From Theristus sp. LFF4_11 (lineage: Eukaryota > Nematoda > Chromadorea > Monhysterida > Xyalidae): DNA of 64,000 nt. This document shows positions 12,701 to 23,165 of this stretch, piece by piece. How positions within the stretch are numbered: position 1 is the stretch's first letter; each line of letters begins with the position of its first letter. The position numbers and the translations under genes are program-made. Below the pieces are notes generated by a model. The model was not told where the DNA came from. It did not search any database and worked only from the letters and a program-made list of their open reading frames with translations. The stretch spans positions 61,774 to 125,773 of the forward strand of contig JASANC010004322.1 in assembly GCA_030248135.1 (NCBI GenBank). Reading direction: 5' to 3'.

Positions 12701-15047
12701 CGAAAGAACAGCCAATTACCGGATACGGTAACGCACTATATGTTTGTCACTTTCTCAGTAACGCTTCCACACTGTCAAAAATCTTTTTTTGCCAAGGCCG
12801 TTGCTCAAACTTTCCTTTTCTGTCTTGTAGAGCGACAAAATGGCGCGAATGCTGCTGTATCTCGAGGCGATCGTGCACTTCATGAGTGCCATCCGTCGGA
12901 TGCGCAAGGACGTTCGACCAGAGTCGTCGAGGCCGTATCAGATGCTGAAGGACACCACGGAGTTGTTACGGTGCGAGATGGGGTTGATTGGTTGATTGAT
13001 GGATTCGAAGGCTGATTGATTGATTGATTGATTGATGGATTCGAAGGCTGATTGATTGATTGATTGATGGAGTCGAAGGCTGATTGATTGATTGATTTAA
13101 TGACTTTCGATTTGATTGGTTATTGATTGATTGATTGATTGATTGAATGAATGACTGATGATCGATTTGGTTGGTCGATTGGCTGATGGATTGATTGATT
13201 GATTGATTGAGAGGTGGAGTCTGATTGGGTGATGTTTTCGTTCTTTGATGAACTCCAAATCTGAATTCACCGACTCACCTGAATATTCCACCATTCGTTC
13301 CAGCGACGTGACGACTCGCTTCGTCAGCAGCACGCCGCAGCTCGCCGGTAAGGCGCGCGAGCACGTCGCAAAAGTGCAGGTGCTCTCGCTGCGGGCGCAG
13401 TCGATTCTGATGCGACACATGTACGCGACATTCCGAGATAAATCGCTCCGGAATTACCAATGGCTACAGGAGCAGCAAATGGCCGTGGCGCCGACGACGT
13501 CGACCACTGGCGGATCGAGGCCGTCTTCGGCTGGTTCGTTTTTTTGGTTTTTTACTTCAGTTTTTCTTTCCACACTCGAGGTGATTGGACAATTTTGAAA
13601 ATAAACCCGATAATTTCTGGTTGTGCTGCGGATTGAGATTACCAGATCCCTTTTGTGAGGTGTTGTTGGGAATTCGATTTGAGTACGAGAGACTCTGATT
13701 GGCTGCTGGCCATCAGTTATTCCAGCGAATCAGCGGGTTGAACGGTCATAGTGTACATCGTGTTCGCATATCCAATTACAACCGTGGTTGTTTTTCAACG
13801 CAAATAAAAGTCGAAGCCAAATAAGAGCCGCGGAGCTCGGAATTTCTAAAAAAATCGGCTCTTTGGAAATGAAAAAACGCTTTTCACTTTCTAATTTTCA
13901 CGCATCTTCCGGATATCTGAAGCCGAAACTTTCGCTGTCATCACCTAACTAACTAAAAACAACCGCAAAAAACAACCGAGCCGCCCGTTTCCAGCGAACA
14001 CCACCAACGCATCGACGCAGTCCACCGTGGCACACTCCTCCTCCACCACCGCCACCACCACCAGCACCACCTCCACCTCCACGACGACGCCGCACACGGG
14101 CGACGTCAACTCGCCCACACCGTCGCCGGCGAGCTCGACGGGCAGCGGCAGTTCGGTGCCGCCCGGCTACGTCATGATCCAGCAGACGTTGGAGCAGGCG
14201 CAGCGACAGCAGCTGAATCTGCTGCACAATCTGATGTTCGCTGATTACTGGTGGGCGCAGGCGGATCAGAAGACCAGTGCTGATGACAAGGGTGAGCTGT
14301 TGATTCGGGGTTGGGGGGGGGGGGTATTTTTGTATTTTGGAGCCGGATTTGGTGGATGGATTGGAGGTGGGCGGTGTATTGTTGTATTTTGGTTTTTGGG
14401 TTTTTGGTGGTTCTCTTCTTACGGATGGATGGGTGGAGAGGCAGGCGTCATCGGGAGAGTGTGTTTTTTTGAAGCCTCGACTGGGATTATGGTTTTGACA
14501 AGCGCCTTGAACCACTTGACCACCGGTGGCCCGTAATAATCGTTCGAATCCCACCTGAGGTTTCTTCAAAAATTGTGTATTTTTTTGTCGATTAGTCAGG
14601 TGTAGGGCTTTCGTCTGCCGTTCTAGTAGGTGGAAAGTTCGAACCCCGCTGCGGACAAGACACACAATGGAGAAACGAAAGTGACCAATAACATCTAATG
14701 GTCTACTCCCTCCAGGGCCGAGGGTAAATTGGACTCGGCGCAGAAATGCCCGTTTGTTATATTTGGTACCTTATGGTTTCCGGAACCGGCGCGCGAACAA
14801 ATAAATAAAAAAGACACTACAAATGATTTTCATACAAAGTGTTCGATGATTGGTTGAAATCAGAAAAAAAACAGACCAATCGCCATCACCAATTTAATCA
14901 GAAAAAACCACCATTGCAGACTTTTTCGCGCACCTCGACAAGATTTGCGGCGCGCTACGCCACGACAGCAGTCTATACGAACTGTCCACGTATCTCTTGA
15001 CCGCCGTTTATTGGCTTCGCGGACTGGTCCCGGTCGAGGGTCGGTAG
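486..15047 (+). CDS. AFF: AF4/FMR2 (AFF / Lilliputian) family transcription-elongation scaffold, 5' end outside window
   Basis: Exons that join in phase: 486-563, 677-725, 8793-8962, 10063-11423, 11662 (or 11698)-12253, 12831-12970, 13304-13533, 13995-14291 and 14920-15047 (TAG at 15045). Together they give about 1010 residues, mostly disordered: an acidic Ser/Asp/Glu stretch, a poly-Lys/Arg nuclear-localisation-like run, Ser-, His- and Thr-rich linkers, then a folded C-terminal domain. The acidic motif SDDLLLSEDSSESEDE and C-terminal segments such as MLLYLEAIVHFM, KDTTELLR and YELSTYLLTAVYWLRGL match the AFF transactivation region and C-terminal homology domain. AFF proteins scaffold the super elongation complex (P-TEFb, ELL, ENL/AF9) in the nucleus and release paused RNA polymerase II. 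The N-terminal homology domain is not seen and probably lies left of the window. Family identity is strong. The first two exons rest only on splice sites and phase. Confidence 0.88.
726..8792. other. Long intron of the AFF-like gene, no further coding exon recognised
   Basis: About 8 kb of markedly T- and G-rich + strand. Many open frames occur but are low-complexity Phe/Leu/Cys/Val translations of T-rich DNA, with no domain and no convincing paired splice sites. A short GGGTTTTTTAACCCC hairpin lies near 4268-4283. Skipped alternative exons cannot be excluded. Confidence 0.6.
8793..8962 (+). CDS. AFF-like acidic transactivation exon
   Basis: The acceptor is TTTTTTAG and the donor is GAG followed by GTATGT. 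The exon encodes NDISRQLLSDDLLLSEDSS and continues with Glu/Asp/Asn/Ser-rich sequence. The Leu-x-Asp-Asp-Leu-x-Leu-Ser followed by alternating acidic and Ser residues is the pattern of the AFF transactivation segment. Entry phase 1 and exit phase 0 agree with both neighbouring exons. Confidence 0.75.
10063..11423 (+). CDS. Large low-complexity exon of the AFF-like gene
   Basis: This is a 1361 bp exon after the acceptor CATTTCAG, entered in phase 0 from 8962. It begins PLPLHNPSSKMDDPWDLDKI, then carries a Lys/Arg cluster (around 10315-10345, nuclear-localisation-like), long Ser/Lys runs and His runs near 11170 and 11305. A short ordered-looking segment FSIKCRLRLDMLTEP lies near 10705-10750. 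In AFF proteins a similar hydrophobic VKI-x-L-x-L segment lies between the Ser-rich region and the C-terminal domain, so this is probably its counterpart. The exon ends AGCAG before GTGAAA, phase 2. GC content is clearly above the flanking introns, as for other exons in the window. Confidence 0.82.
12288..12551. mobile_element. TA-type MITE family T, copy 1 (264 bp) in AFF-like intron
   Basis: CAGTATGGCCGAATAAACAA at 12288 and its inverted counterpart ATTAATCGGCCATTCCG ending 12551 lie between TA dinucleotides (12286-12287, 12552-12553). Length equals that of the nested copy at 42078-42341. It lies 34 bp downstream of the exon ending at 12253. Confidence 0.85.
12831..15047 (+). CDS. AFF C-terminal homology domain (four exons, 12831-12970, 13304-13533, 13995-14291, 14920-15047)
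   Basis: The all-helical C-terminal homology domain of AFF proteins (a TPR-like fold used for dimerisation) starts at the end of the preceding exon (FDHYHNTLGRPIKHRAQDQ). It continues through SDKMARMLLYLEAIVHFMSA, RPYQMLKDTTELLR, a helix with VLSLRAQSILMRHMYATFR, PPGYVMIQQTLEQAQ, LMFADYWWAQAD and finally DFFAHLDKICGALRHDSSLY to the stop. A Ser/Thr-rich insert (around 13995-14150) interrupts the domain, longer than I would expect for vertebrate paralogs. All junction phases (2, 1, 1) agree. Confidence 0.88.
13003..13210. repeat. (ATTG)n degenerate microsatellite in AFF-like intron
   Basis: About 200 bp dominated by the tetranucleotide GATT/ATTG, broken by repeated blocks ATGGATTCGAAGGCTG at 13000, 13037 and 13068. 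The unit is therefore both a tetranucleotide and a higher-order repeat of about 35 bp. It lies wholly in the intron 12971-13303. Confidence 0.85.
14587..14812 (+). repeat. tRNA-derived SINE, family B, + copy
   Basis: It starts with a tRNA-like head holding B-box-like GTTCGAACCCC near 14637. A tRNA-unrelated body follows (GTGACCAATAACATCTAATGG...CGGAACCGGCGCGCG), ending in an A-rich AAATAAATAAAA tail. A diverged copy in opposite orientation lies at 44845-45085 and preserves a better A-box (TAGCGCAGG). It lies in the last AFF-like intron. Confidence 0.7.
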
Positions 15048-15603
15048 TATTCGACGCAGTACAGCCCGGCTTCGGACTAGGACTTGCATCGTTGATTGTT
15101 AGTCAGCAAATTGTAACAGTGGATTAATCACCAGTCAACCGTGCGGGGATCAATTTGCCTTCGACAGAATTCATTGGTTTCATTTCTCGTTCGTAAAATT
15201 TCGCAATGTGGTCTTCGTCGTCGTCATTCATTCATTCACGTCCACGAAGTTCATAATAATGCCAATCGAGCAGTCAGAAATGGTTTTCTCTTGTTGTTTG
15301 TTACCAGTTTCGCAGAGCTCAACAGCTGGACGTACTGTGTTGTGCGCATACTATTTCCGTTTTCACCAGTGCTTTTTTATATATTCCAGGAGGGTTGTCA
15401 TTGTCTTTTGTTCTGACGAGACAGAGTGTTCGGAAATCGGAGATCCTTTTTTTATTTCGTGGATTCTTCGTATTGCTCGAGAACTTGAGAATGCGATTGG
15501 TTTTTGTAGTTTTCAGAACTGGACTTTCTAGCTTGCACTTGGTTTTATATTCTCTTTTTTTGTTTGTGTCCGGGCCGTTTTACAAACGCGTCCCCCAGCT
15601 TAT

Positions 15604-15692
15604 GGGGCATTCATGAAATAGTGTTTAGTGACTGCGTGGCTATGTTATAATACAGTTACACGTCACTAAATACTGCCTCATGAATGCTGCTT
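15604..15692. mobile_element. Palindromic MITE, family P copy 2
   Basis: GGGCATTCATGAAATAGTG...TTTAGTGACTGCGTGGC is followed by its near-perfect reverse complement ending ACTGCCTCATGAATGC. An intact hairpin of about 89 bp, the cleanest short copy of the family in the window. Confidence 0.75.
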
Positions 15693-16951
15693 TATGTGCA
15701 CACGCTAATCAACAATTGATATGATGCCGTATTTTTGTACAAAACTACATAAAGTTTGTTTTTTGGAACATGTGAGACTTGAAATGATAATGTCATTCTA
15801 GTCATGCAGGTTCCAACAAACCGACTTTATTCGTTCCTACTGGTTTACCGCTTGCTTACCGTTTTTTTTCTACTAGTTTATTGCATTATTGCACCACTGC
15901 TTGTGAAAAGAATCCGAAAAGCTTTTGTTTATTTGAGCTTAGTTGTTTAGCTTTAGTTTTTCTCTGCTTTTCGGATTGTTTTTTTGTGTAAACTCGCGCT
16001 CACAAAATGGGTATCTATCATGATTTTGTTTTGTGTGTTTTTGGGCTTTGGAATATTTCAATCGATTGTATTTACGTTTTTGTGGTGTTATTTTATTTTG
16101 TCGACACCCACACACACATGCAAGTGCTATGAAATAACAACGCTGGAATGCCATGATTAAAAAAATTCAAACTGACAAGAAAAAATGGTCTTCTTCTCAT
16201 GTCGTCATGTGTTTGTCACCTTTCTCGATGAAGATTTTGATAAAATTTCAGCATTTGTTCGGTCTTCTCCTTCCACCTGTGCAGTTACCCTAATTATCTG
16301 AAAATTACATTTTTTACTCGGAATTTATTCGCACAAAAACTGGGTTCTTTTGTTCTTCTATTTCTTCTGGGTTGAATTATCTGGGTCCTTTCAGAATGGC
16401 TGTCTTCTCTATTGTATTTTATTTGCGTATACTTGTTTCTGCCATGTGTTGCGATTGCGTTCTGATTTGCCAACAGTGTTTTTGTGGTTGTTTTCGGCGA
16501 TTTTTTGTGCAAAAAAATTGTTGAAATTTCAGAATTTTTATCTGGTCCTTGTGTTCGATATGACGGTGTTATGAAAAACGTTTTTGTTTACTAGTTTATT
16601 ACAGTGGATTTGTATTTCGCTACCAATTTTGTAAATTTACTGAAAACTTGAAACATCGGAACTAGTTCTTTCTGCAACAACCCCCATCACATATTAGTGA
16701 TAATTGGTGATATTTTATTTTTGTTTTTTGATTCTGCTGTTCTTGAATGTTTATATGTGCATGAATGAGGCTACGGCTTGGAAAGGTTTCTTCATCAAAA
16801 CACCTGCGTTTTGTCATTTCTTGTCGTGATTCAGTTTCTTCATTTTTGATCAGTCCGCTTTTCCTGTATCTTGTGACCCATTTTATCGTTAATGAGTTTG
16901 ATTCGAATAGAATCGTATGTTCAACGTATTTTTCTTTTTCTCGAAGCACTC

Positions 16952-17035
16952 AAGGTGCATTCATGAAAGTTTTCAGTGACGCGTAGCTAGTAGACACGGA
17001 AAAGTTGTGTTCATGAAAAAAGCATTAGCGCTAGC
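16952..17035. mobile_element. Palindromic MITE, family P, degenerate copy
   Basis: GGTGCATTCATGAAAGTTTT CAGTGACGCGTAGCTAG resembles one arm of the family; the second arm is only partly preserved (GTTCATGAAAAAAGC). Probably an old or truncated copy. Confidence 0.4.
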
Positions 17036-20000
17036 TAACAAACAGTTGTGAGTATTATGAACAGTGACTTTTTTGCTTTGACCAGCAACTATTTCAGCGT
17101 CAGCTATACTATTTATGTTGCAAACTCATAAATGCACCTTTGGTTAGAATTTCAATTTAGGCTGGTTCTGTACAAGTTTTGAAAGTTGCAAAAATCCACA
17201 CAGTCACTTCGTGATTCGATATGTGTTACTGGGTCCAATAATGTTCTCCCCAAAAATAAGGTCCAAACAAAAGCATAAGGCGCGTTGTAATGTTTATTAA
17301 TTTCAGTTCAAATTTACGGTTTTATCTCACCTACGGTTTAGATGCTTTTTCATACTAGTTTCACTATAGCACTGTTCAACTAAAGTTTTTTAGAAAACTT
17401 TTGCATTCTTCCAGTTTTTGCATTCAGTAATACATTTAGTAGTTTTACCCCAAAAAATGTGCTGGTCTCCTCATCTTACATCACCTTTCATACCCATGGG
17501 GTCCCATCATGTTCAAGACTTCCAAAGACTTTCCTCGGTTCCCGGTTTTTTATCTTGTTTGCTTTTTCATTGTTCTCCCTGTTTTACCGTCATTAATCAT
17601 TGCCAAATTCGAAATCACACAAGATATCATGTCGTTTGTTCACATCTACCTAGCAGTAACGTCTGTTCATCAGCACAATACACGTCTGTTGAATATTGGT
17701 CCCAATAAAAATTCGCGCACAAACATGTTGTGTGTGTGTGTGTGTCATTATTGCAGTCTTTTAAGCGCGGAAATTTGAGTTGGGTTTCGTTGGACCGATT
17801 TGTGCTGATGATGAGACAAATACTAAACCGTTTCATAAGTTTTCCGTATTTGTTTTCAGTCTCACAGTTTCGAAACCCGTGACAATTGTACGCTTACCCA
17901 AATGTTGTTATGATTCCCGTACAGTTCAATTCTATTTCCAAGTGACAATTTTTTTTATTCATTTCATTCGTACATTTGTTAATTTGTCTCACACCACCAA
18001 CACTGTGTTTGCAGTTTTATTCTCAGCTGTCTCTGAATTTGTTTCACAATCATCAGCTGTCAACTTCGTACAAAACTACATTTTAGCTTACGGCATCTCA
18101 TTTTTTATAGAATGTTTAACTGCAATTCATTTTCAACTGTTTCATTTTATTTTCTTCACAAGTCCACAAGTTTTATTCATTGATTCACATTGGCAAAACG
18201 GTGTATTATTATAAAATTGTATTCTTGGAAATTCTTTGTAAACGTCGAAAGGACCTATTAAGTTTTGAACGAAATTTTGGCTATATTTCAAAAAAATGTG
18301 TACATTTTTTGCCTGTCAATTCAAGAAACCAAGACCAGTGCTTTTCGAGTTATACATAATTTGTATTTCCAGATTCATTTCTTCAAAATTCGAAAGTTAC
18401 ATTCTTTTCACCGAGTGTGATATCAACGGAAGAAAAGACAGCGATATACATATATGAAAAGAGAGTTGTTTATTTTCACGTTTGTTTTCAGCTTCGAACT
18501 TTTGCTTATTGCCTTTCATTATGACATTATTATTATATTATTTTATCATCAGCATTGTAGAAAGCATTTTTGAAAAATGTTCTGCGTGTGATGTGTTTCT
18601 TTTGGCCAAGTGGCTTTTTTGTTTTGTTTTTACCAATTTCTTCATTTGGATGTTAGGTTTCACGCAAACAGAATAATGGTCCCATAGCCTTGAAATGCTT
18701 GGAGAAAAGACCTTTTTTTGTTTATTCTCTTCTGAACTTTTCATTCGTTCATTCATATGTCATTTGAAATGCTGTGCATGTGTGCCAGACTATATAGTGA
18801 AAACAAAAAAAAACATTTGAAATCACATTCATGTTATATATTGTGTGAAATTCGTTAGTAGATACGGTTTTATTCACAATATTTCGACATTGGTTCTGTT
18901 TTGTTGGATTTCTTTGAAATTCGAGTAGAGTAGTGGAAAAGAGCCACCTGATAAAAGTCCATATTTCACTGAATCCGAAAGTATTTCGAATTGTGTGCTT
19001 AGTTTTTGGTCCAGTGCTTGGTTTTTTTGGTCCGGTTACATGAAAACAATTGTCAAGACAATGAGTGGTTGACGTATTGTTGCACTATACACGTTTTTGT
19101 TCAGTGTATTTGTTTGCTACTGATTTGTTTGATTTGGCTGTGGCGCAGAGGCAAAATCATGATAATAATAATAAATAATAATACGAATAAAACCGTGTTA
19201 CTTGCTGCGATCGACGGTTGGAGAGATTTCGAAATATCGAAGGAAACTAAATGAAACTTTGAACATGCAAAAAGTTGTATGTCAATTTATTTTGTCGAGT
19301 TTTTTATCGAGGTTCTGCACAACATTCAAGTAACATTGTGCTCCAAACGCAATCACAAGCTGCATATAAAGAAGAACCGGGCAGAATTATTATTCGATTT
19401 CATGGGTGTATCAAAAATCAAAATCAAAACTGGTGAAAATCGATCGATAGCGATTGCTGTGATGACAAGTTTCGCGCAAAAATTTGAAATTCAAAACGCG
19501 AAAAATGGCGAAAAAACATGACTAGACACAATTCTTAGCAAGTAGAGGAACAACGACAGAAAAATAACAGAAAACTTTTTATACACATTTTTAGTACTCG
19601 TAATGGGTAGTATACAATTATGGTGAAAAAATACTAAAATCCCGAAAAATGGCATTTCACATAAAAAATCAAACTGCAATTTTTAGAAAACTCAAATACC
19701 TTTTTTATTCTTGAAAAGCTCGTTCAGTCAATTTCAAATAATACAAAATTCACTGTACACGTTTCGACAAAATCAGCCTTTCAAAATATTTGAAACAAAA
19801 ACAATAATAATAATAAAAGCAAGGCCAAAAACAGGTGTGATAAACGTTTTTTTGTGACCGAGGTATATGGGTGTTTCAAAAAAGATCCAGTTTTCGCTGT
19901 AAAAAGTTTGTTTCAATTGAAGAAAACTGATGGTTTTACCAAAGAGCACCCAAAGAAGCGCAACGCCATCAAATCAAGCACTCCAACAAGTTAGGAAAAC

Positions 20001-20368
20001 GTTTTTTGCAGGCTTCTGTAGAGCCTTTAAATTCAAGAATCTCCACAATTTTTCTTAGTGTGCCTCCCACGCAAAAAAAGTTTCTCTTGATTGTCAAAAA
20101 TGCCATGGCCAAAAAATCTGCTGTGTGGTTGGCCAATAATAAAAACAACCCACAAAAACGCATTAGTATCCATGTATTGCGGAGAGTGCCGAGCTGAGAA
20201 AACGTGGCTACTTATTGGCTATATTAAGCGGTCACTACTAATTTACTACACTATTCACGTTTCAATAGCAACTTAGTAAGCCAACAATTTAAACTGTAGC
20301 CCCGTTTCGCGACAACATTCCCAACTGCGATTGGTGGCGCCGGAAAATTTGCAGACTTTCAAAATCGC

Positions 20369-20696
20369 CTTAGGGCGCATTCATGATGCAGTATTTAGTG
20401 ACCGCACAGCTATGTATGGCCTATTTTTGTAAACGTGTCCCATTGAAATGACGTCATGTGCAGCAAAACATGCGCTTGTCGTTCACAGCAAACCAGACTT
20501 TCCGTTTAGCCGATTTCTTCCCGTAAATAAATGGTGAATGTCGAATCCGTCACACCAAACTGGACATTTTAGTGCCTGTACTTTGACAAACGGGCGTTTT
20601 TAAAGCAAATGACGTCACGTTAGTCCGGAGACGTTTGAATAAATCCACAATATATAGCTGCGCGGCCACTAAATACTGCAACATGAATGCGCCTTT
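20369..20696. mobile_element. Palindromic MITE, family P copy 3, interrupted by a second MITE
   Basis: The outer arms are GGGCGCATTCATGATGCAGTATTTAGTG at the left and its reverse complement CACTAAATACTGCAACATGAATGCGCC at the right, as in the copy at 15604. The centre is replaced by a 234 bp element at 20417-20650 flanked by TA on both sides. The right end abuts the 3' end of the phospholipase gene. Confidence 0.8.
20417..20650. mobile_element. TA-inserted MITE with terminal CRE motifs, copy 1 (nested)
   Basis: 234 bp between TA dinucleotides (20415-20416 and 20651-20652). A full-length relative lies in inverse orientation at 63131-63363, which confirms both ends. Each end carries AACGTGTCC or a variant and, further in, the palindrome TGACGTCA (20449-20456 and 20610-20617). 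No coding capacity. The TA target suggests mobilisation by a Tc1/mariner-type enzyme. Confidence 0.85.
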
Positions 20697-20699
20697 ATT
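20694..20699 (-). terminator. Polyadenylation signal AATAAA of the phospholipase gene, at a MITE boundary
   Basis: AATAAA on the minus strand lies 31 bases after the TGA stop (20732-20730). It spans the junction between host sequence (GAGAAT) and the end of the family P MITE (AAGGCGCATTCATG). No other canonical hexamer is seen closer to the stop. Confidence 0.6.
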
Positions 20700-20729
20700 C
20701 TCCACGACCAATCCGTAATACTCCACCAA

Positions 20730-23165
20730 TCAATACAGCTCGTGCGCGCGCACCTTCGCTTCGAGACCGGTGCGCCAGCGGTTGCAGACGCCCCAGAAGC
20801 TGTATTTCGCGCAGATCTTCTTTCGACGCAACTCGAAACAGTTGCGATTGACGATGTTGAAGAACAGTTTGCCGATCACGTTCGCAGTGCCGGTGTTCGC
20901 CGACTTCAGGCATTTGTAGAAACTGAAAAAAAACGAGTTTTGGAAGAATTTATTGCATTTTTTTATTATGTTCTATATTGTATAGGTACTTCGGCGAAAT
21001 CGAATATAACGTTTGCTTGCACTTTGTGCGCAGTGGAATTTGGAAGCTGTTTGAACCGCTTGCTTACTCAGAGCATGCACTATTGTGAACAGCAATGGTT
21101 CGCAATTTGTAAATTTTGGTGTGGAAACTTTTGGAGGCCTCGAGTGTGGCTTCCTTGCTCCGTAGACACTGCACCGTGTTTTCAATGCATTTTTGATAAT
21201 TTCAGTTTTCAGTACGACTTTGACCAATCAATCACCACCGGGTCTACGTTTCAAATGCAACCGATCCACCAATCAGCGTTCTCTCTACCAGACAACTTTC
21301 CCGGTTTGTTTCAAAATAAAACTTGTCTGAACTTGTCTAAACTTGTTTTCGTTTTCAAAAAAATCTTATCAGTCGCTGCGTGCCAAATTCGCGTTTTGTT
21401 TGCTCAATTTTTTTACAACGCTTTTAATTTTTGAGATTGTTATCACATCTTTTTGAGGCTTATAGTTGTTTATCGGAAATAATTCAGTATTTTGTCGTTT
21501 TTATTTACTTTTTTCCTCCAACTTCATAAAAGTGTGAAGGAAACTGACAACACCACACCACCTGTCTGTTTTACAACCCCTTGCACATCACGCGGCTAAA
21601 CCTTATCAGTTAATGATTACAAGAAGTTGAAAATCACGTGAATTACCACACAAAACTGGGAAATTAGGTGATTTTAAAAACTGGAATCAGTGTGTCAAAA
21701 TTGCAAGTGGTCAGTGGTTTGCTTACTGGGAGATGAATAGAAATATTTTAACGCTAAAAAGCCACAGTACGGGCATGTTCTGGGCTGTGGGGGTTACTGG
21801 GAAGAGGAACATTTGAGTCTGTGTCTGTTGAACTTGAGCACCAAAAAAATTGATTCGCTCCTGAAATCGTTTGTGCCAAATGTACCCATCAATATTTACC
21901 GCATTGTTTACCCCAATATTTACCCTAAATCTTACCAAAAATATCACCCCAAAATTTACCCAAAAATTTTGTCCCAAAGTTTTACCCCACCGTTTTACCC
22001 GAAATTTCGCCCCAAAAAACACCACTCACCGAATGTCGCACTCGCAGAAGCTGAGCGTGTAGAAGCGATAGTTGAAGTAGCCGAATCGTTTCGTGAAGCC
22101 CTCGATGACGTACGGACATCCGTCATGCTGTCGGCAGCAACTGTCCGCGCCCGCGCTGCTCCCGAGATCGTACGCGTGCTGCGCGTTCGCACCGGCGCCG
22201 CACCACTGCGTGCCAGGACTGATCAGTAGACTGCGTTTGGAGCGTTTGCTCGACTCAGACCACGACTCGCCATCGAACGACGGTTCAACAACGTCGAGTT
22301 CAGTCGGGTGCTTGTGGTGCAGCTGGAGTGTTGAATGTTTTCGTTTGTTTGTTTTTGGCGGGAATAATTTGAAGTTTGAGTATATTTTGTGAGATGTGGC
22401 GATCGGACGAGCAACAAACATGGCAACGTAAAACAATTGGTTCCCAGGGGTGAAGGAGTTTTCTTTTTCACGATGAATAAAACCAGAGTCAAATGAAACG
22501 TAAAATTCCAACTCTGTTTCCCAAATTCCCAAAATCCCACATTCCAATTCCAAAAAATTAAAAACCCGAGAAACCACCCGCTCGGGCACCTTCTTGTGAT
22601 GCATGCGGCATTCGTGCTTCAACGTCCCATACTGCAGCAACGGGTGCTGCCGGGCCTCGCGCAGCTCCAGATACCGGAACGTCGTCCCGTTGCCAGAGTA
22701 CAGATCGATCTCCCTGACGATCGGCAGTGCCTCCAGTTGGAATCGCCTGAGGAAGCTCTCGATCTCGTCTTTCGCGTCCACCACGTCGCAGTCGACCAGT
22801 TCACCGCCGTCGTCGTCGTTGCGACTGTAGATGTTGTGCACGAGATGGTCGCCGTTGGTCGCCTGCACCAGACGCAGCGCTCCAACCGGTGACCTCCTTT
22901 GAGCGGCGACATCCAATTGCAACTGGTACGCCCAGCGGCCTCGCCAGTGCACGTACGTGTTCTGTTCGCCGTCGGCGAGTCGGTGCTCGAGGAGAAAGTT
23001 CGGCGTTTCACTTTGCGACCGCTCGATGTTGATGTTGTCGTTGATGTAGCGTTGGGTGTCCCTGACGGGCGGCTGATGATGAAACGATTGGCGCTCCATC
23101 ACGCTGCTCGTAGCACCGACTGTGAGAATCGCCATTACAGTAAGCAAACGTAATAAGGACGGCAT
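20730..23165 (-). CDS. PLA2G3: Secreted group III phospholipase A2
   Basis: Three exons: 23165-22578 (or ending 22590), 22322-22030 and 20922-20730, about 353-357 residues. The start ATG at 23165 opens a signal peptide (MPSLLRLLTVMAILTVGATS). A long N-terminal extension follows, then a basic run (SKRSKRS), then the mature enzyme. The Ca-binding loop is QWCGAG, the catalytic motif is CCRQHDGCP, then FCECDIRFYKCL, NVIGKLFFNI and C-terminal cysteines. Group III PLA2 hydrolyses the sn-2 ester of phospholipids outside the cell with Ca2+. Phases agree (0, then 2). The exon 1 donor is ambiguous: GTGCCC after residue HHKK or GTGGTT twelve bases later. An in-frame ATG upstream (23276) would precede the signal peptide and is less likely. 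The gene is convergent with the AFF-like gene. Confidence 0.92.
21880..22020. repeat. Degenerate TTTACCC(C)AAAAT minisatellite in the phospholipase intron 2
   Basis: About ten loosely periodic units (TTTACCGCA, TTTACCCCAATA, TTTACCCTAAATC, TTACCAAAAATATC and so on), period 11-15 bp, next to the exon 2 donor. No coding role is seen. Confidence 0.7.
22030..22322 (-). CDS. Catalytic exon of the group III phospholipase A2
   Basis: Acceptor ACACTCCAG, donor ATTCG before GTGAGT. It encodes a spacer, a cluster of basic residues ending SKRSKRSLLISPG, then WCGAG (Ca loop), SSAGADSCCRQHDGCP (catalytic His-Asp dyad) and LSFCECDIR. All catalytic residues expected for the family are present, so the enzyme is probably active. 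The basic cluster just before the catalytic domain fits proprotein-convertase processing. Confidence 0.93.

Larger units (their letters stand above)
15048..20368. other. Gene-free AT-rich interval downstream of the AFF-like gene
   Basis: After the TAG at 15045 no domain-bearing frame is seen on either strand until the phospholipase gene. The + strand is T-rich to about 18.8 kb, then turns A-rich. It contains palindromic MITE copies at 15604-15692 and 16952-17035. I could not pick a convincing polyadenylation signal for the AFF-like gene, so part of this interval may be its 3' UTR. Confidence 0.6.

Noticed and set aside
14462..14555. tRNA-like block with TGGTCAAGTGG on the minus strand and GTTCGAATCCC on the plus strand
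   Set aside because: The A-box and B-box fall on opposite strands, so no tRNA or SINE head can be formed.
21995..22192. Arg/Ser/Ala-rich minus frame
   Set aside because: Out-of-frame shadow of the phospholipase catalytic exon.
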